Of a DNA stretch of 64,000 bases, positions 7,154-16,793 are shown one piece after another. Position numbers and translations under genes: made by a program. Source of the stretch: Pseudonocardia sp. CNS-004 (GTDB lineage: Bacteria; Actinomycetota; Actinomycetes; Mycobacteriales; Pseudonocardiaceae); assembly GCA_001942185.1 (NCBI GenBank), contig MKJV01000088.1, positions 21,123 to 85,122 on the forward strand, in the 5' to 3' direction. Each line of letters opens with the position of its first letter. Position 1 is the stretch's first letter. Under the pieces are notes generated by a model that had not been told where the DNA came from, did no database searches, and saw only the letters and a program-made list of their open reading frames with translations.

Positions 7154-10090
7154 CGTCTGCGCCCCACGTCGATGCGTCCTACGTCGAGGACCCGCGCCCG
7201 GACGCCCGCGTGCTGCTCCCGCGCGCCGCCCTGCGGTCGGACGCACCCCGCGTCAGCCTGAACGGGCAGTGGCGGTTCAGCCTCTCGCCGACCGTCGAGG
7301 AAGCCCCGGCCGGGTTCGCCGATCCGGGCTTCGACGACGCCGGATGGACACTGCTGCCGGTGCCCGCGCACTGGCAGCTGCACGGTCACGGCAGACCCGC
7401 GTACACCAACACGCGCTACCCCTTCCCGATCGACCCGCCCCGCGTGCCCACGGAGAACCCGACGGGCAGCTACCGGCGCACCGTCGCGGTGCCCGCCGGC
7501 TGGGCGGGTGAGCGAGCTGGCGAGCGAATCAGTGTCACAGCGCCTGCGCGAAGCGCCGGCGGAGCGTCGGCGACGCCGAGCGTTGAGCGGATCGTGCTGC
7601 GGTTCGAGGGCGTCGACTCCTGCTTCGCCGTCTGGGTCAACGGGCACGAGATCGGCACGGCGCAGGGCAGCAGGCTGCCGTCCGAGTTCGACGTCACCCA
7701 CGCCGTCCGACCCGGCGCCGACAACCTGGTGGCGGTGCGCGTGCACCAGTGGTCGGCGGGCAGCTACCTCGAGGACCAGGACATGTGGTGGATGTCCGGG
7801 ATCTTCCGCGACGTCTCGTTGCTGTCCCGGCCCGCGGGCGGGGTGGACGACGTCTTCGTGCACGCCGGCTACGACGACGGCGCCGGCACGCTGCGCGTCG
7901 ACGTTCCCGGAGATGCGCGGGTGCTCGTCCCCGAGCTGGGGATCGACGTGGCCGCGGGCGAGGAGGTGCGGGTCGACGGCGTGCAGCCGTGGAGCGCCGA
8001 GGTGCCCCGGCTCTACGACGCGGCGGTCGTGACGGCAGGCGAGCGCGTCGACCTGCGGGTGGGGTTCCGCACGGTCCGGATCGAGAACGGGCTACTCACC
8101 GTGAACGGCAACCGGGTGCTGCTGCGCGGGGTGAACCGGCACGAGTTCCACCCCGAGCGCGGCCGGGCCGTCACCGAGCAGGACATGCTCGACGACGTGC
8201 TGCTGATGAAGCGGCACAACATCAACGCGGTCCGCACCAGCCACTACCCGCCGCACCCCCGCTTCCTCGAGCTGTGCGACGAGTACGGCCTGTACGTCGT
8301 GGACGAGTGCGACCTCGAGACCCACGGCTTCGTGCACGTGGGCTGGCGCGGCAACCCCACCGACGACCCGACCTGGGGCGACGCGTCGAGGACCGGATGC
8401 GGCGGATGGTGGAGCGCGACAAGAACCACCCGAGCGTGATCATGTGGTCGCTGGGCAACGAGTCGTGGACCGGCCGCAACCTGGAGCGGATGTACCGCTA
8501 CGCGAAGGACCGCGACCCGGGCCGCCCGGTGCACTACGAACACTGCCCCGACGGGCGTTGGTCCGACGTCTACAGCCGGATGTACGCCTCGCAGGCCGAG
8601 ACCGACCTCATCGGCCGCCGCGAGGAGCCCGCCCGCGGCGTCGACCCGGTGCAGGACACGGCGCGGCGCGCGGCGCCGTTCGTGCTCTGCGAGTACGCCC
8701 ACGCGATGGGCAACGGGCCGGGCGGGCTCAGCGAGTACCAGGAGCTGTTCGAGGCCCACCCCCGCTGCCAGGGCGGGTTCGCGTGGGAGTGGATCGACCA
8801 CGGCATCCGCACCCGCGACGCGCAGGGCCGCGAGTTCTTCGGCTACGGCGGCGACTTCGGCGAGGAGTTGCACGACGGCAACTTCGTGGCGACGGGCTGC
8901 TCTTCCCGGACCGCACCCCGTCGCCGGGGCTGCACGAGTTCGCCAAGGTGGTCGAGCCGGTGCGGATCACCGGCACGCCGGACGGGCGCCTGCGCATCAC
9001 CAACCTGCACGAAGTGCTCGACCTCGGCCACCTGCGGTTCCCGTGGGCCACCGAGGAGGACGGCGTCGAGACCGGGGCGGGGGAGCTGGACGTGCCGCGG
9101 GTGGCGGCGGGCGACAGCGTCGAGCTCGATCTGACCCGGTCGGCGGGCGACGCCGAGACCTGGCTGACGGTGCGCGCCGTGCTCGCCACGGACGAGCCGT
9201 GGGCAGCGGCGGGCCACGAGATCGCATGGGGCCAGGTGCGGCTCGCCCCGCGGCCGCGCCCCGCGGCCGCGCTCGCCGGTGGCGCGGTGGCGCTGGACCG
9301 CGTGCGCGGACTGCTCACCGAGGTCGCCGGTATCGCGGTGGACGGGCCGCGGCTGGACGCCTGGCGCGCCCCCACCGACAACGACCGGATCCCGCGCGAC
9401 TCGGCCGCCGACGCGTGGCGGGCGGTCGGCCTGCACCGGCTGCGGCACCGGCTGGTCGACGTCCGCGACGAGACCGGCGGGACCGTCGTGCGGACCCGGA
9501 CGGCCCCGGCCGCCCTCGACGCCGCGTTCGTGTCCACGATGCGCTGGTCACCGCTCGACGGCGGCGGGCTGCTCCTCGACGTCTCGGTGCAGCCGGAGGG
9601 CGAGTGGCCCGGGCCGATCCCGCGGCTGGGCCTGGTCTGGTCGCTCCCGGCCGAGCTCGGCGCCGTCACCTGGTTCGGCGGCGGGCCCGGCGAGGCCTAC
9701 CCCGACACCCACCGCGCCGCCCGCATCGGCCGGTTCACGAGCACCGTGGAGGGCCTGCAGACCCCCTACGTGATGCCACAGGAGAACGGCAGGCGTGCCG
9801 GCGTGCGCTGGGCCGAGCTCACCGGCGCGGGCGGCGGCCTGCGGATCGAGGCACTGCCCGCCCACGACGACGATCCGGAGACGTTCGGGCTCACCGTGCG
9901 CCGCTGGACCACCGCCGACCTCGACGCCGCACGGCACCCCGCCGACCTCGTGCCCGGCAACCGGGTCCACCTCACCGTCGACCTGGCCCACCGCGGGGTC
10001 GGCACGGCGAGCTGCGGCCCCGACGTCCTCCCGCACCACGAACTGCACGCTGCGCCGGCGTCCCTCCGCCTCGCGCTGACGCCGGCCTGA
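7150..10090 (+). CDS. lacZ: Beta-galactosidase, glycoside hydrolase family 2 (two frame breaks)
   Basis: This is a LacZ-like enzyme of about 980 aa that hydrolyses beta-galactosides. The GTG at 7150 overlaps the LacI stop. The order is a sugar-binding N-terminal domain, immunoglobulin-like domain, TIM barrel with RGVNRHEFHP, the acid/base Glu in LGNES (8460-8462), the nucleophile Glu in LCEYAHAMGN (8691-8693), and a C-terminal small-chain domain with TDNDRIPRD. Frame breaks near 8385 and 8900 each need one added base; all parts match LacZ, so sequence errors are likely. About 27 extra residues around 7508-7586 are encoded by an inserted dispersed repeat. There is no signal peptide, so it acts in the cytoplasm on imported substrate. 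Confidence 0.93.
7508..7586 (+). repeat. Dispersed about 80-bp repeat inserted in frame in lacZ
   Basis: This segment aligns over its whole length with 63369-63450; shared blocks include GTGAGCGAGC, GCGAGCGAA, CACAGCGC, TGCGCGAAGCGCCGGC and GAGCGTC. Here it is read in frame and adds an Arg/Glu/Ala/Ser-rich peptide between PAGWAG and RIVLRFEG, which are adjacent in ordinary family members. Confidence 0.75.
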
Positions 10091-10098
10091 CCAGGGGT

Positions 10099-10140
10099 CG
10101 TGAGTGGTGGCGAGTGCTGGAGCACTCGTCACCACTCACG
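10099..10140. terminator. Bidirectional hairpin between convergent genes
   Basis: CGTGAGTGGTGGCGAGTGCT pairs with AGCACTCGTCACCACTCACG: a 20-bp stem with one mismatch and a tiny loop. It lies between the ends of lacZ and the CBS-domain gene. The GAGTGGTG core resembles that of the palindromes at 18310 and 36567. Confidence 0.7.
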
Positions 10141-10146
10141 GCTGGT

Positions 10147-10571
10147 TCAGCCCGCGATGTAGCTCTGGAGCTGGGCGCGCTCGGACTCCAGGAGGTCGAT
10201 GCGGGCCTTCACCAGGTCGCCGATGCTGACGATGCCGGCCAGCTCACCGTCGACGAGCACCGGGAGGTGGCGGAAGCGGCCCGACGTCATGATCGCGGCC
10301 AGGTCCGTGACGTCGTCCTCCGGGCTGCAGGTGGTGACGTCGGTGGTCATGATGTCGCCCACCTTCGCCCCGAGCAGCTCCGCACCTCCGGCGTGCAGCC
10401 TGCGCACCACGTCGCGCTCGGAGACGATGCCGACGAGGTTCCCGTCCGCGATGACGGGCAACGCGCCACGTTGTGGGAGGCGAGCTCACCGAGGAGATCG
10501 GTGACTGTGACGTCGGGCCCCACCGTCGCCACGGTGTTGCCCTTTCTGCGCAGTACGTCCGCGATCCGCAT
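10147..10571 (-). CDS. Paired CBS-domain protein (one frame break)
   Basis: This is a 141-aa stand-alone two-CBS-domain protein. CBS1 contains VGPDVTVTDLLGEL and VIADGNLVGIVSERDVVRRL; CBS2 contains MTTDVTTCSPEDDVTDLA and RHLPVLVDGELAGIVSIGDLV. Such small CBS pairs bind adenine nucleotides and resemble hypoxic-response protein 1 of mycobacteria. One base is missing near 10462, at the HNVGALPV junction. The ATG at 10571 is preferred to one at 10592 because of a G-run at a suitable distance. It is convergent with lacZ and probably monocistronic. Confidence 0.87.
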
Positions 10572-10668
10572 CGCCCGTACCCCCGATCTCATCGGCGCTG
10601 AAGAACCGAGGGTACGAACTGGCCCCCCGCTTTCGGAACCCCCGACGCAGGTGAGCCCGAACCGCCTA

Positions 10669-10830
10669 GGGCCTGTCCTGTAGGCCCCGGGCCGCGGGCT
10701 TCGTGATCGAGATCGTCCCTGGCAAGCGCCGGCACGAGCCGTTGTACTGGACGTACCCGGTCGTGCCTGGCAACGCCGCAGGGGCGATCTCGGCGCGAAG
10801 AGCGTGGTCCTGGGCTTACAGGACAGGCCC
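10669..10830. mobile_element. MITE-like element with about 19-bp terminal inverted repeats
   Basis: The left end GGGCCTGTCCTGTAGGCCC and the right end GGGCTTACAGGACAGGCCC are inverted copies with one mismatch. Each end is flanked by TA (10667-10668 and 10831-10832), a probable target duplication. Inside, CGAGATCG/CGATCTCG and GGCACGA/TCGTGCC are further inverted repeats, so the whole 162 bp can fold. There is no coding capacity. TA duplication and GGG ends suit mobilisation by an IS5/IS427-type transposase (inference). Confidence 0.8.
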
Positions 10831-13221
10831 TAGTCTTCGCAAACGACCTTCGGAGCCGGGTTGTAGCGCGTGGTGATGGTCTCCTGCTTGACCTCACCGG
10901 TGTCGACGTCGCGGCGGGTCCGGGTGTCGGTGATCGTGAACCCGGGCGCCGTTGCTGGGGTGGCAGTCCTCGCCGGACGGGATCGTCACCTCGTTGGGCT
11001 GCGTGGGTTTGGTCCGCGGCCCGAACTCGCCCGTGACCTCGTACTTGCGCTGCCCGTAGATCTGCACCGTGACCGACGACGGCGTCCACCGCGTGCGGAT
11101 CATGATCGGGCTCGGGTTGTCGTTGCGGAACTTGTTGTCGATCGCGCCGGTGGCGATGGTCGCCTCCCGGCCCGCCGGGTAGCGGCTGATGTAGAAGCTG
11201 TGCGCCTTGTGCTCGAGCAGCGTCATGCCGGCGAAGTAGGCCGCGTTGTAGAGGGTGGTGGACACCTGCGAGGCACCGCCCGCGATCCCGCGCGCCGACC
11301 GCCCGTTGTCGATGACACCGGCCTCGACGTACCCGTTGGCCGCGGTGCGCGGCCCGGTGACCGCGTCGAGGCTGAAGACCTCGCCCGGCTGCACGACCGT
11401 GCCGTTCACCAGCTCGGCGGCGCGCTTGATGTTCCGGCCCGAGTCGGGGGCGAAGCCGCCCGTCGTGAACTCGCCGATGATCTCCGGGTTGCCGAGCGCC
11501 TGCAGTTCCTCGGTGGTGACCTCGGCGGGCTTCTCGGCGTAGACCGCGGTGACCTCACGCGGCGGCGGGCTGCTCAGCACCCCGACCAGCGCGGCGACGG
11601 TGGCCTCGTAGTCCACGCCGCGCCCGTCCTGGGAGGGCACGACCACCGCGCGGCCGCCGGAGAAGTCGAACGTGGCGTCCCGGCCGGGCTTCTCCGAGTC
11701 GGCCATCTGTCCTGTGAGCGCGTCCTGGATCAGCTGCTGGTTCAGCTCGGGGCTCAAGGCGCCGTTCTCGGCCACGAAGCTCAGCGATGCCGCGATGACG
11801 TCCGGGGTGACGTCGCCCTGCACACCGTTCTCGCCGATCACCATGATGGGCGCGGCCACGGCGGGGCGCGCCACTTCCTGGATCGCCGCTTCGACGTCCT
11901 CGGCCGTGGTGGTCGGCGGCAGCTCGGTGATCGGAAGGGCCACCACACCCCCGTTCGCCCAGTCCCGCTGCAGGACGTCGCCCGCCGCGGCCACGTCCAG
12001 CCGTTGCCCCGGCTTCGGGTCGACCGGCTGCGGCTCCGTGCCGTCGAACCGCACCGAGCCCTCCACCGGTTCGCTGTCGACGACCGGCCCGAGCTGTTCG
12101 AGCGCCTGGCCGAGGGCCGTCGGGTCGGCGATCGTCACCACGCCGACGTCGCGCTCGCCGAAGAACGAGCTGATCCGGGTGATCGGGTTCAGCGGCTGCT
12201 CGGCCGCCCGGTCGACCGTGCCCGCCCAGTCGACGGACAGGCCTGCGGCGGTCGGGTCGATCTCCCCGCGCGCGTCGCCGACCGTGACGGGGATCGGGCC
12301 GCCGATGCGGGCACCGATCTCCGACCGCAGCCGCTCCTCGGCGTCGGCCAGCGACATGGTGCCGACACCGACACCGGCCACCGTGACCCCCCGCGGCATC
12401 GACCCGGAGCTCAGGAGCAGGTCGGCGCCGTAGAGCAGGCCGAGCGCACCGACGGCGGCCGCCACCAGCAGCATCCGCCGACGCCCCCGGCCCGGCCTGC
12501 GGCCGCCGGTGTCGACGGGGTCGATCCGGGTCGGCTCGGCGACCAGCGGCTCCGGCGGGCGTGGCGCGATGGCCGGGAGCCGCTCGGTCACCGGCTCGTC
12601 GGACGGCGGCGGGGTCTGTCCCTGGGCGCGCGGCAGCATCTGGGTACTGGCCCCGTCGGCGCCTGCCTGCGGGGTCGCTGCCTGCGGGGTCGCTGCTTGT
12701 GGGGTCGCGGCCTGGACGCCGACCGTGGTCGCCTCGGTGGAGCGCTGCTCACCGGTCTGCGGACGCGGGCCGGCGAAAGGGTGCGGCTCCGGCGACGGGC
12801 GCGGACCGGGGGCGGGCCGCCCCGCCGCCGCTGCGCGGACGGTGGGTGCCTCGCCGCCCGCAGGCCTGCCGTTCGGGTGCTCGCCGCCGCCGGGCCGGTT
12901 CGCCGGGCCGCGCCCTGCCGTCGTGCGCACCGTGGGGCTCTCGTCGCCCTGCGGTTGCGGAACGGCCGGGGCAGGACCCGGAGCGGGACGTGGTGTCGGG
13001 CGTGGTGCCCCCGCTGCCGGACGGCCGTTGTGCTGCCCGTTGTGGTGCTGGCCGTTCCCGTCGTTGCTGCTGCCCGCGCGCTCACCCGCCCGCACCGGGG
13101 GGAGCGGCTGCGCGTCCCCCGACGCGGCCTGCTCCGTGGCCCCCGCACTGCGCGCGTTCTCCGTGATGTCCGGCTCCGGAGGAGCCGCCGCCTCCCCTGG
13201 CGATGACTGCCGCTCGGGCAT
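10830..13221 (-). CDS. VanW-family cell-envelope protein with long Pro-rich cytoplasmic tail (one frame break)
   Basis: About 797 aa. Residues 1-248 are a Pro/Gly/Gln-rich, presumably disordered cytoplasmic segment containing AATPQ three times in a row. One membrane helix spans about 250-271. Outside are peptidoglycan-binding-4-like modules (PRGVTVAGVGVGTMSLADA) and a VanW domain (GRNIKRAAELVNG, GGASQVSTTLYNAAYFAG). GAGGGGGA precedes the ATG at 13221. Near 10955 one missing base shifts the frame; restoring it gives a C-terminus reading FTITDTRTRRDVDTG and ending VVCED at a TAG formed exactly at the transposon junction (10830-10832). The likely role is cell-wall remodelling or linkage; the exact activity of VanW domains is unclear. 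Confidence 0.85.
12665..12709 (-). repeat. 15-bp tandem repeat encoding (AATPQ)n
   Basis: Three tandem 15-bp units of the type GCCTGCGGGGTCGCT, the third slightly diverged, inside the Pro-rich tail of the VanW protein. The period is a multiple of three, so length changes stay in frame. Confidence 0.85.
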
Positions 13222-13268
13222 GAAGTCCGTTCCCCCTCAACCATCGGACCGGGCGGTTGCCCGGCCCG

Positions 13269-13586
13269 TCACAGGTACAACCCCGTACCGTGCTCGGTGC
13301 GCTCCGTGGCGACGGCGTGCACTTCCCGCTCCCGCAGGACGAGGTAGGTGTCACCCTGCACGTCGACCTCGTACTGGTCGTCGCGCGCGAACAGCACCCG
13401 GTCGCCCACCTTGACGGTGCGGACGTGCGCTCCCGTGCCGAGCACCTCCCCCCATACAAGACGCCTGGCAACCTCTGCGGTTGCGGGGATGACGATCCCC
13501 GCACCGCTGCGCCGCTCCCCGGCCGAGTCCGGCTTCACGAGGACCCGGTCGTGCAGCATCTGGATCTCGAGCTTGGCGTCCTGCAT
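13269..13586 (-). CDS. GroES-like (Cpn10 fold) protein
   Basis: A 105-aa protein with the Cpn10 pattern: LHDRVLVKPD at the start, SGAGIVIPATAE where GroES has its mobile loop, then GEVLGTGAHV and VGDRVLFARDDQYEVDVQG. It lacks an adjacent GroEL gene and differs in the mobile loop, so it is probably a paralogue rather than the main co-chaperonin. It lies 47 bp downstream of the VanW gene start on the same strand, so the two could share a transcript. Confidence 0.82.
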   Translation of the reverse strand: MQDAKLEIQMLHDRVLVKPDSAGERRSGAGIVIPATAEVARRLVWGEVLGTGAHVRTVKVGDRVLFARDDQYEVDVQGDTYLVLREREVHAVATERTEHGTGLYL

Positions 13587-13642
13587 CGGACCGATGCTAC
13601 GAGCAGCTGTCAGCAGACCCCTGACCGGCCCGAAGATGAGAA

Positions 13643-13689
13643 AGCCCCGCGGTGCTGTCAGGTCGGGGGTCCGACAGCACCGCGGGGCT
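13643..13689 (-). terminator. Strong hairpin after the AAA ATPase gene
   Basis: AGCCCCGCGGTGCTGTC (13643-13659) and GACAGCACCGCGGGGCT (13673-13689) form a perfect 17-bp stem with a 13-nt loop. Read leftward the stem is followed by TTCTC, so it should terminate the leftward ATPase gene ending at 13771. Confidence 0.8.
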
Positions 13690-13770
13690 GTACCTGAAAT
13701 CGGACACCGGGCCCCTGCCGTTACCTGTGGTCGCGAAAGGGCCAGGTTTCACTCGTTCGGACCAGCGATG

Positions 13771-14990
13771 TCAGGGCTGTGTGAGCAGGTATCGGCCGAA
13801 GTGGGGCACCGTGAACGCGATCTGGCCCCGTTGGGCCGAGAACACCAGCCCCTTCTTCAACAGGCTGTCACGGGCCGGTGAGAGCGACGAGGCCTTCCGA
13901 CCGAGATGATCGGCGATCCCGGCGGTGCCCACGGGCTCGTCCCTGCCCTCCGAGAGCTCGGCCATCGCGCGCAGGTACTCCCGTTCCGCGGGCGTGGCGC
14001 GTTCGTACCGGGAGCCGAAGAAGCCGACGGCGAGCTCGCCTTCGGCCTCCGGGGCCGCCAGCTTGACGTCGGGCGCGGCGATCGGGCTGCGGGGGGCGGC
14101 GTCCCACGCGGCCTTCCCGTACGCCTGCACGAAGTACGGGTACCCGCCCGAGGCCTCGTACAGGGCGTCGAGCGCATCGACGTCGAAGGCGGCGTCCTCG
14201 CGTTCGGCGGGGGCGAGCAGCGCGAAGTCGGCGTCAGCGCGGTCGAGCTTGTCGATGCGGGCGTACTTGAACAACCGCTCCGAGTAGGACTTCGACGCCG
14301 AGAGCACCGCGGGCAGGTGCGGCAGCCCGGCGCCGACCACCACGAGCGGGGCGCGCGACTGCGACAGCTCGTGGCAGGCCGCGCAGAGCGCCGACACGTC
14401 GTCCGGGCGCAGGTCCTGCATCTCGTCGATGAGCAGCGCGATGCCGGCCCCGACTTCCTGGGCGAGTCCTGCGACCTCGGTGAACAGCTCGACGAGGTCG
14501 ATCTCGATGTCGCCGGAGTCGGCCCTGCCGTGTGCGACCGCGACGTCGATGCCCGGCTGCCAGCGGTCGCGCATCTTCGCCCCGTCGGGCGCAGAGCGCA
14601 GCGCGAACGCCTTCAGCACGCCGAGCACCTCGTCGGCGCGGTTCGGGTCGACCGGCTCGTCGCCCGCCCGCTCGGCGTCGCGGTGCCGCACGGAGAGGTC
14701 GCGGATCGCGCGATGCAGTGCGGCGGCGAGCGGGCGGCGCAGATCGGCGTCCGGCCGGGCCTCGATCTTGCCGGCGCCCCACCCGGCCCGCATGGCCATC
14801 GAGCGCAGCTCGCCGAGCAGCACGGTCTTGCCGACCCCCCGCAGGCCGGTGAGCACGAGGCTGCGTTCCGGCCGGCCGCGGGAGACGCGTTCGAGCACGA
14901 TCTCGACGCGTCGAGCTCCTTGTCGCGCCCGGCCAGCTCGGGGGGCCGCTGGCCCGCGCCGGGCGCGAACGGATTGCGCACGGGGTCCAC
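13771..14990 (-). CDS. AAA-family ATPase, Orc1/archaeal-ATPase-like (one frame break)
   Basis: About 406 aa. Walker A is GLRGVGKT and Walker B is IALLIDEMQDL; a sensor-like VVVGAGLPHL follows, and the C-terminal 90 residues look like a winged-helix (AEREYLRAMAEL, IADHLGRKASSLSPARDSLLKKGLV). That order matches the Cdc6/Orc1-like STAND-type ATPases of unknown role common in bacteria. The protein starts at GTG 14990 (DPVRNPFAPGAGQRPPELAGR) and needs one extra base near 14908 to reach EIVLERVSRG. It is monocistronic with a strong terminator. Its partner and substrate are unknown. Confidence 0.82.
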
Positions 14991-15092
14991 GCATCGGACG
15001 GTATCGGCGAATCTTGCCCGAGCCGTAGAAGCGGCTAGCGAACGCGATGGCGTGTCGTCGATCGCCTGCTCTACAGCTGTCTCGGGTGATCG

Positions 15093-16109
15093 CTAGACAC
15101 CGCGATACTCGGGGATGGAAGCCTCGACGACGGACGCACCCACCTCCATCAGCCGTTCCAGGGCGTACGCCGGGTCGATCAGCGACTCGGGGGTGTGGAT
15201 GCCCGGCCGGGCACGCTCGCCACGCAGCCCGATGAGCCGTTCGACACCGAGGGCGACGCCGAGCGCCGTGAGCGGGCGCTGCCCATCCGGGTGGACGAGG
15301 TACCTGCTCGTGCGCATCGGCGCGCCCGCAGCGTCCACCCCTTCGACGTCGATCCGCATCTCGAGCGACGGGGCTGCACCGCGGCGCCGCCCCGTCGACT
15401 CGCCGAGGGCGTAGTCGAAGCGGACGTTCGCCGCTCCCGTCGCGAACGCGAGGCTCGGCACGTCGAGGATGGGCACGCTCTGGGCCGGCAGGACGGTGCC
15501 GTCCGACGCGCGCACCTCGGACTGCGCATCGGCGGCCAGGAGCCACGTGAAGACGCCGTCCCGGCGCCGCAGCCCGGCGGTGGAGGCCGTGTACAGCCGC
15601 TCGAGGTCCTTCAACCCCGCTGGTCCGCCGGCGTCCAGCTCATCCAGCACCACGCCGATCGCGATGCCGTCGACCCGGTCGAACTCCCGGGCCAGGTGCA
15701 GCGCCGCGAGCACGCCGGTGCCGGCGGTGAAGTGGCTGGCCAGCAGGATCGGCGAGGCGCTCGCGCGTTGGGCGCCGGCCACGACCTCGGGGGCGACGTC
15801 GACCAGGCCGCTGGAGATGCTGAGGTACGCCGCCCCGTGCTGCTGCGCGTAGCGCAGCCCGTGCAGGTGGTCGTCCCAGATCGCGGCGACCACGGCCGAG
15901 TGGCTGCTTCCCGCCGGGAGACCGAGGTCGCCGCGCCCCAGGTCGACGGTGACGGCCGTGGCGCTTCCGAGCTCGTCGGCCACCCGCTGCGCACGTTCGA
16001 TGCTGCGGCCGGCGATCGTCAGCGGCAGCGTCGGGTGCCACTGCCGCAGGAGCGCTGCGGTCCCCGCACCTGCCTGGCCCGAACCACCCAAGATCAGTAC
16101 TGGCTCCAC
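15093..16109 (-). CDS. Saccharopine dehydrogenase-like NAD(P)-binding protein
   Basis: About 338 aa with an N-terminal Rossmann fold: VLILGGSGQAGAGTAALL is the dinucleotide-binding glycine loop, and TIAGRS at the end of beta-2 suggests NADP preference. The rest fits the saccharopine dehydrogenase superfamily, but the natural substrate is not evident. The start is uncertain: the GTG at 16118 has AGGGGGA almost touching it, whereas the GTG at 16109 has proper spacing and is used here. It is divergent from a TetR gene with two tandem operators between, so it is probably the regulator's target. Confidence 0.78.
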   Translation of the reverse strand: MEPVLILGGSGQAGAGTAALLRQWHPTLPLTIAGRSIERAQRVADELGSATAVTVDLGRGDLGLPAGSSHSAVVAAIWDDHLHGLRYAQQHGAAYLSISSGLVDVAPEVVAGAQRASASPILLASHFTAGTGVLAALHLAREFDRVDGIAIGVVLDELDAGGPAGLKDLERLYTASTAGLRRRDGVFTWLLAADAQSEVRASDGTVLPAQSVPILDVPSLAFATGAANVRFDYALGESTGRRRGAAPSLEMRIDVEGVDAAGAPMRTSRYLVHPDGQRPLTALGVALGVERLIGLRGERARPGIHTPESLIDPAYALERLMEVGASVVEASIPEYRGV

Positions 16110-16131
16110 GTCGATCACTCCCCCTGCTGGC

Positions 16132-16156
16132 TACATTTTGTAACTTACACTTTGTA
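16132..16156. promoter_or_regulatory. Tandem TetR operators between the dehydrogenase and tetR
   Basis: TACATTTTGTA (16132-16142) and TACACTTTGTA (16146-16156) are two TACA-N3-TGTA palindromes 14 bp apart, in the 78-bp divergent promoter region. They are AT-rich in a very GC-rich background. Confidence 0.75.
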
Positions 16157-16187
16157 GCTAGACTGGACCCGATCCGCGAGGAGGACG

Positions 16188-16772
16188 ATGGCCACGAAAA
16201 CGGCGCGCCTGCCGAAGCGGGCGAGGCGGGAACAGCTGCTCGACACCGCCCGGGAGATCGTGCGGGAGCAGGGCGCGGACGGGCTGACCCTCGTGACGCT
16301 CGCAGAGGCCGCGGGGGTGAGCAGGCCGATCGCGTACGACCACTTCGGCACCCGCGCCGGTCTCCTGCTCGCGCTCTACCGCCGCCTCGAGGAACGGCAC
16401 CGGGCCGCCGTGACCGAGGCGCTGCAGGACGCCGAGCCCAGCCCGGGCGCGATCTCCCACGTCATGAGCGCCGCGTACTTCGCCTGCGCCACCGACATGC
16501 CGGAGTTCACCGCCGTCTCCGCGGCGCTCAAGGGCAACCCGGAGGCGGAGGCGCTCCAGCACGAGATGCTCGACGGCTACACGGAGGTGATGGCGGATGC
16601 GCTGGCGCCGCTCTCGGCCCTTCCGGTCGACGCGCTCCGGCTGCGCTGCACCGGTGTGCTGGGTGCCGCGGAGGCGATCGCCGTCGAGGTGAACCGGGGA
16701 CGCACCACCCTCCCGGACGCCGTCAGCGCGCTGGCCGACCTGATCGTGGGCAGCCTCGCCACCGGCCGCTGA
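16188..16772 (+). CDS. TetR-family transcriptional regulator
   Basis: A 194-aa protein with an N-terminal TetR helix-turn-helix (LVTLAEAAGVSRPIAYDHFGTRAGLLLALY) at about residues 33-62 and a helical ligand domain. The start has GAGGACG just upstream. It is divergent from the saccharopine-dehydrogenase-like gene and most likely represses it and itself through the twin TACA-N3-TGTA sites. The ligand is unknown. Confidence 0.9.
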   Translation: MATKTARLPKRARREQLLDTAREIVREQGADGLTLVTLAEAAGVSRPIAYDHFGTRAGLLLALYRRLEERHRAAVTEALQDAEPSPGAISHVMSAAYFACATDMPEFTAVSAALKGNPEAEALQHEMLDGYTEVMADALAPLSALPVDALRLRCTGVLGAAEAIAVEVNRGRTTLPDAVSALADLIVGSLATGR

Positions 16773-16793
16773 ACGACGTGCGCGCGGGACCGA

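Noticed and set aside
7150..10090. lacZ as a decayed pseudogene
   Set aside because: Both catalytic Glu residues and all domains are intact, and the two breaks are one-base gaps like those in housekeeping genes nearby.
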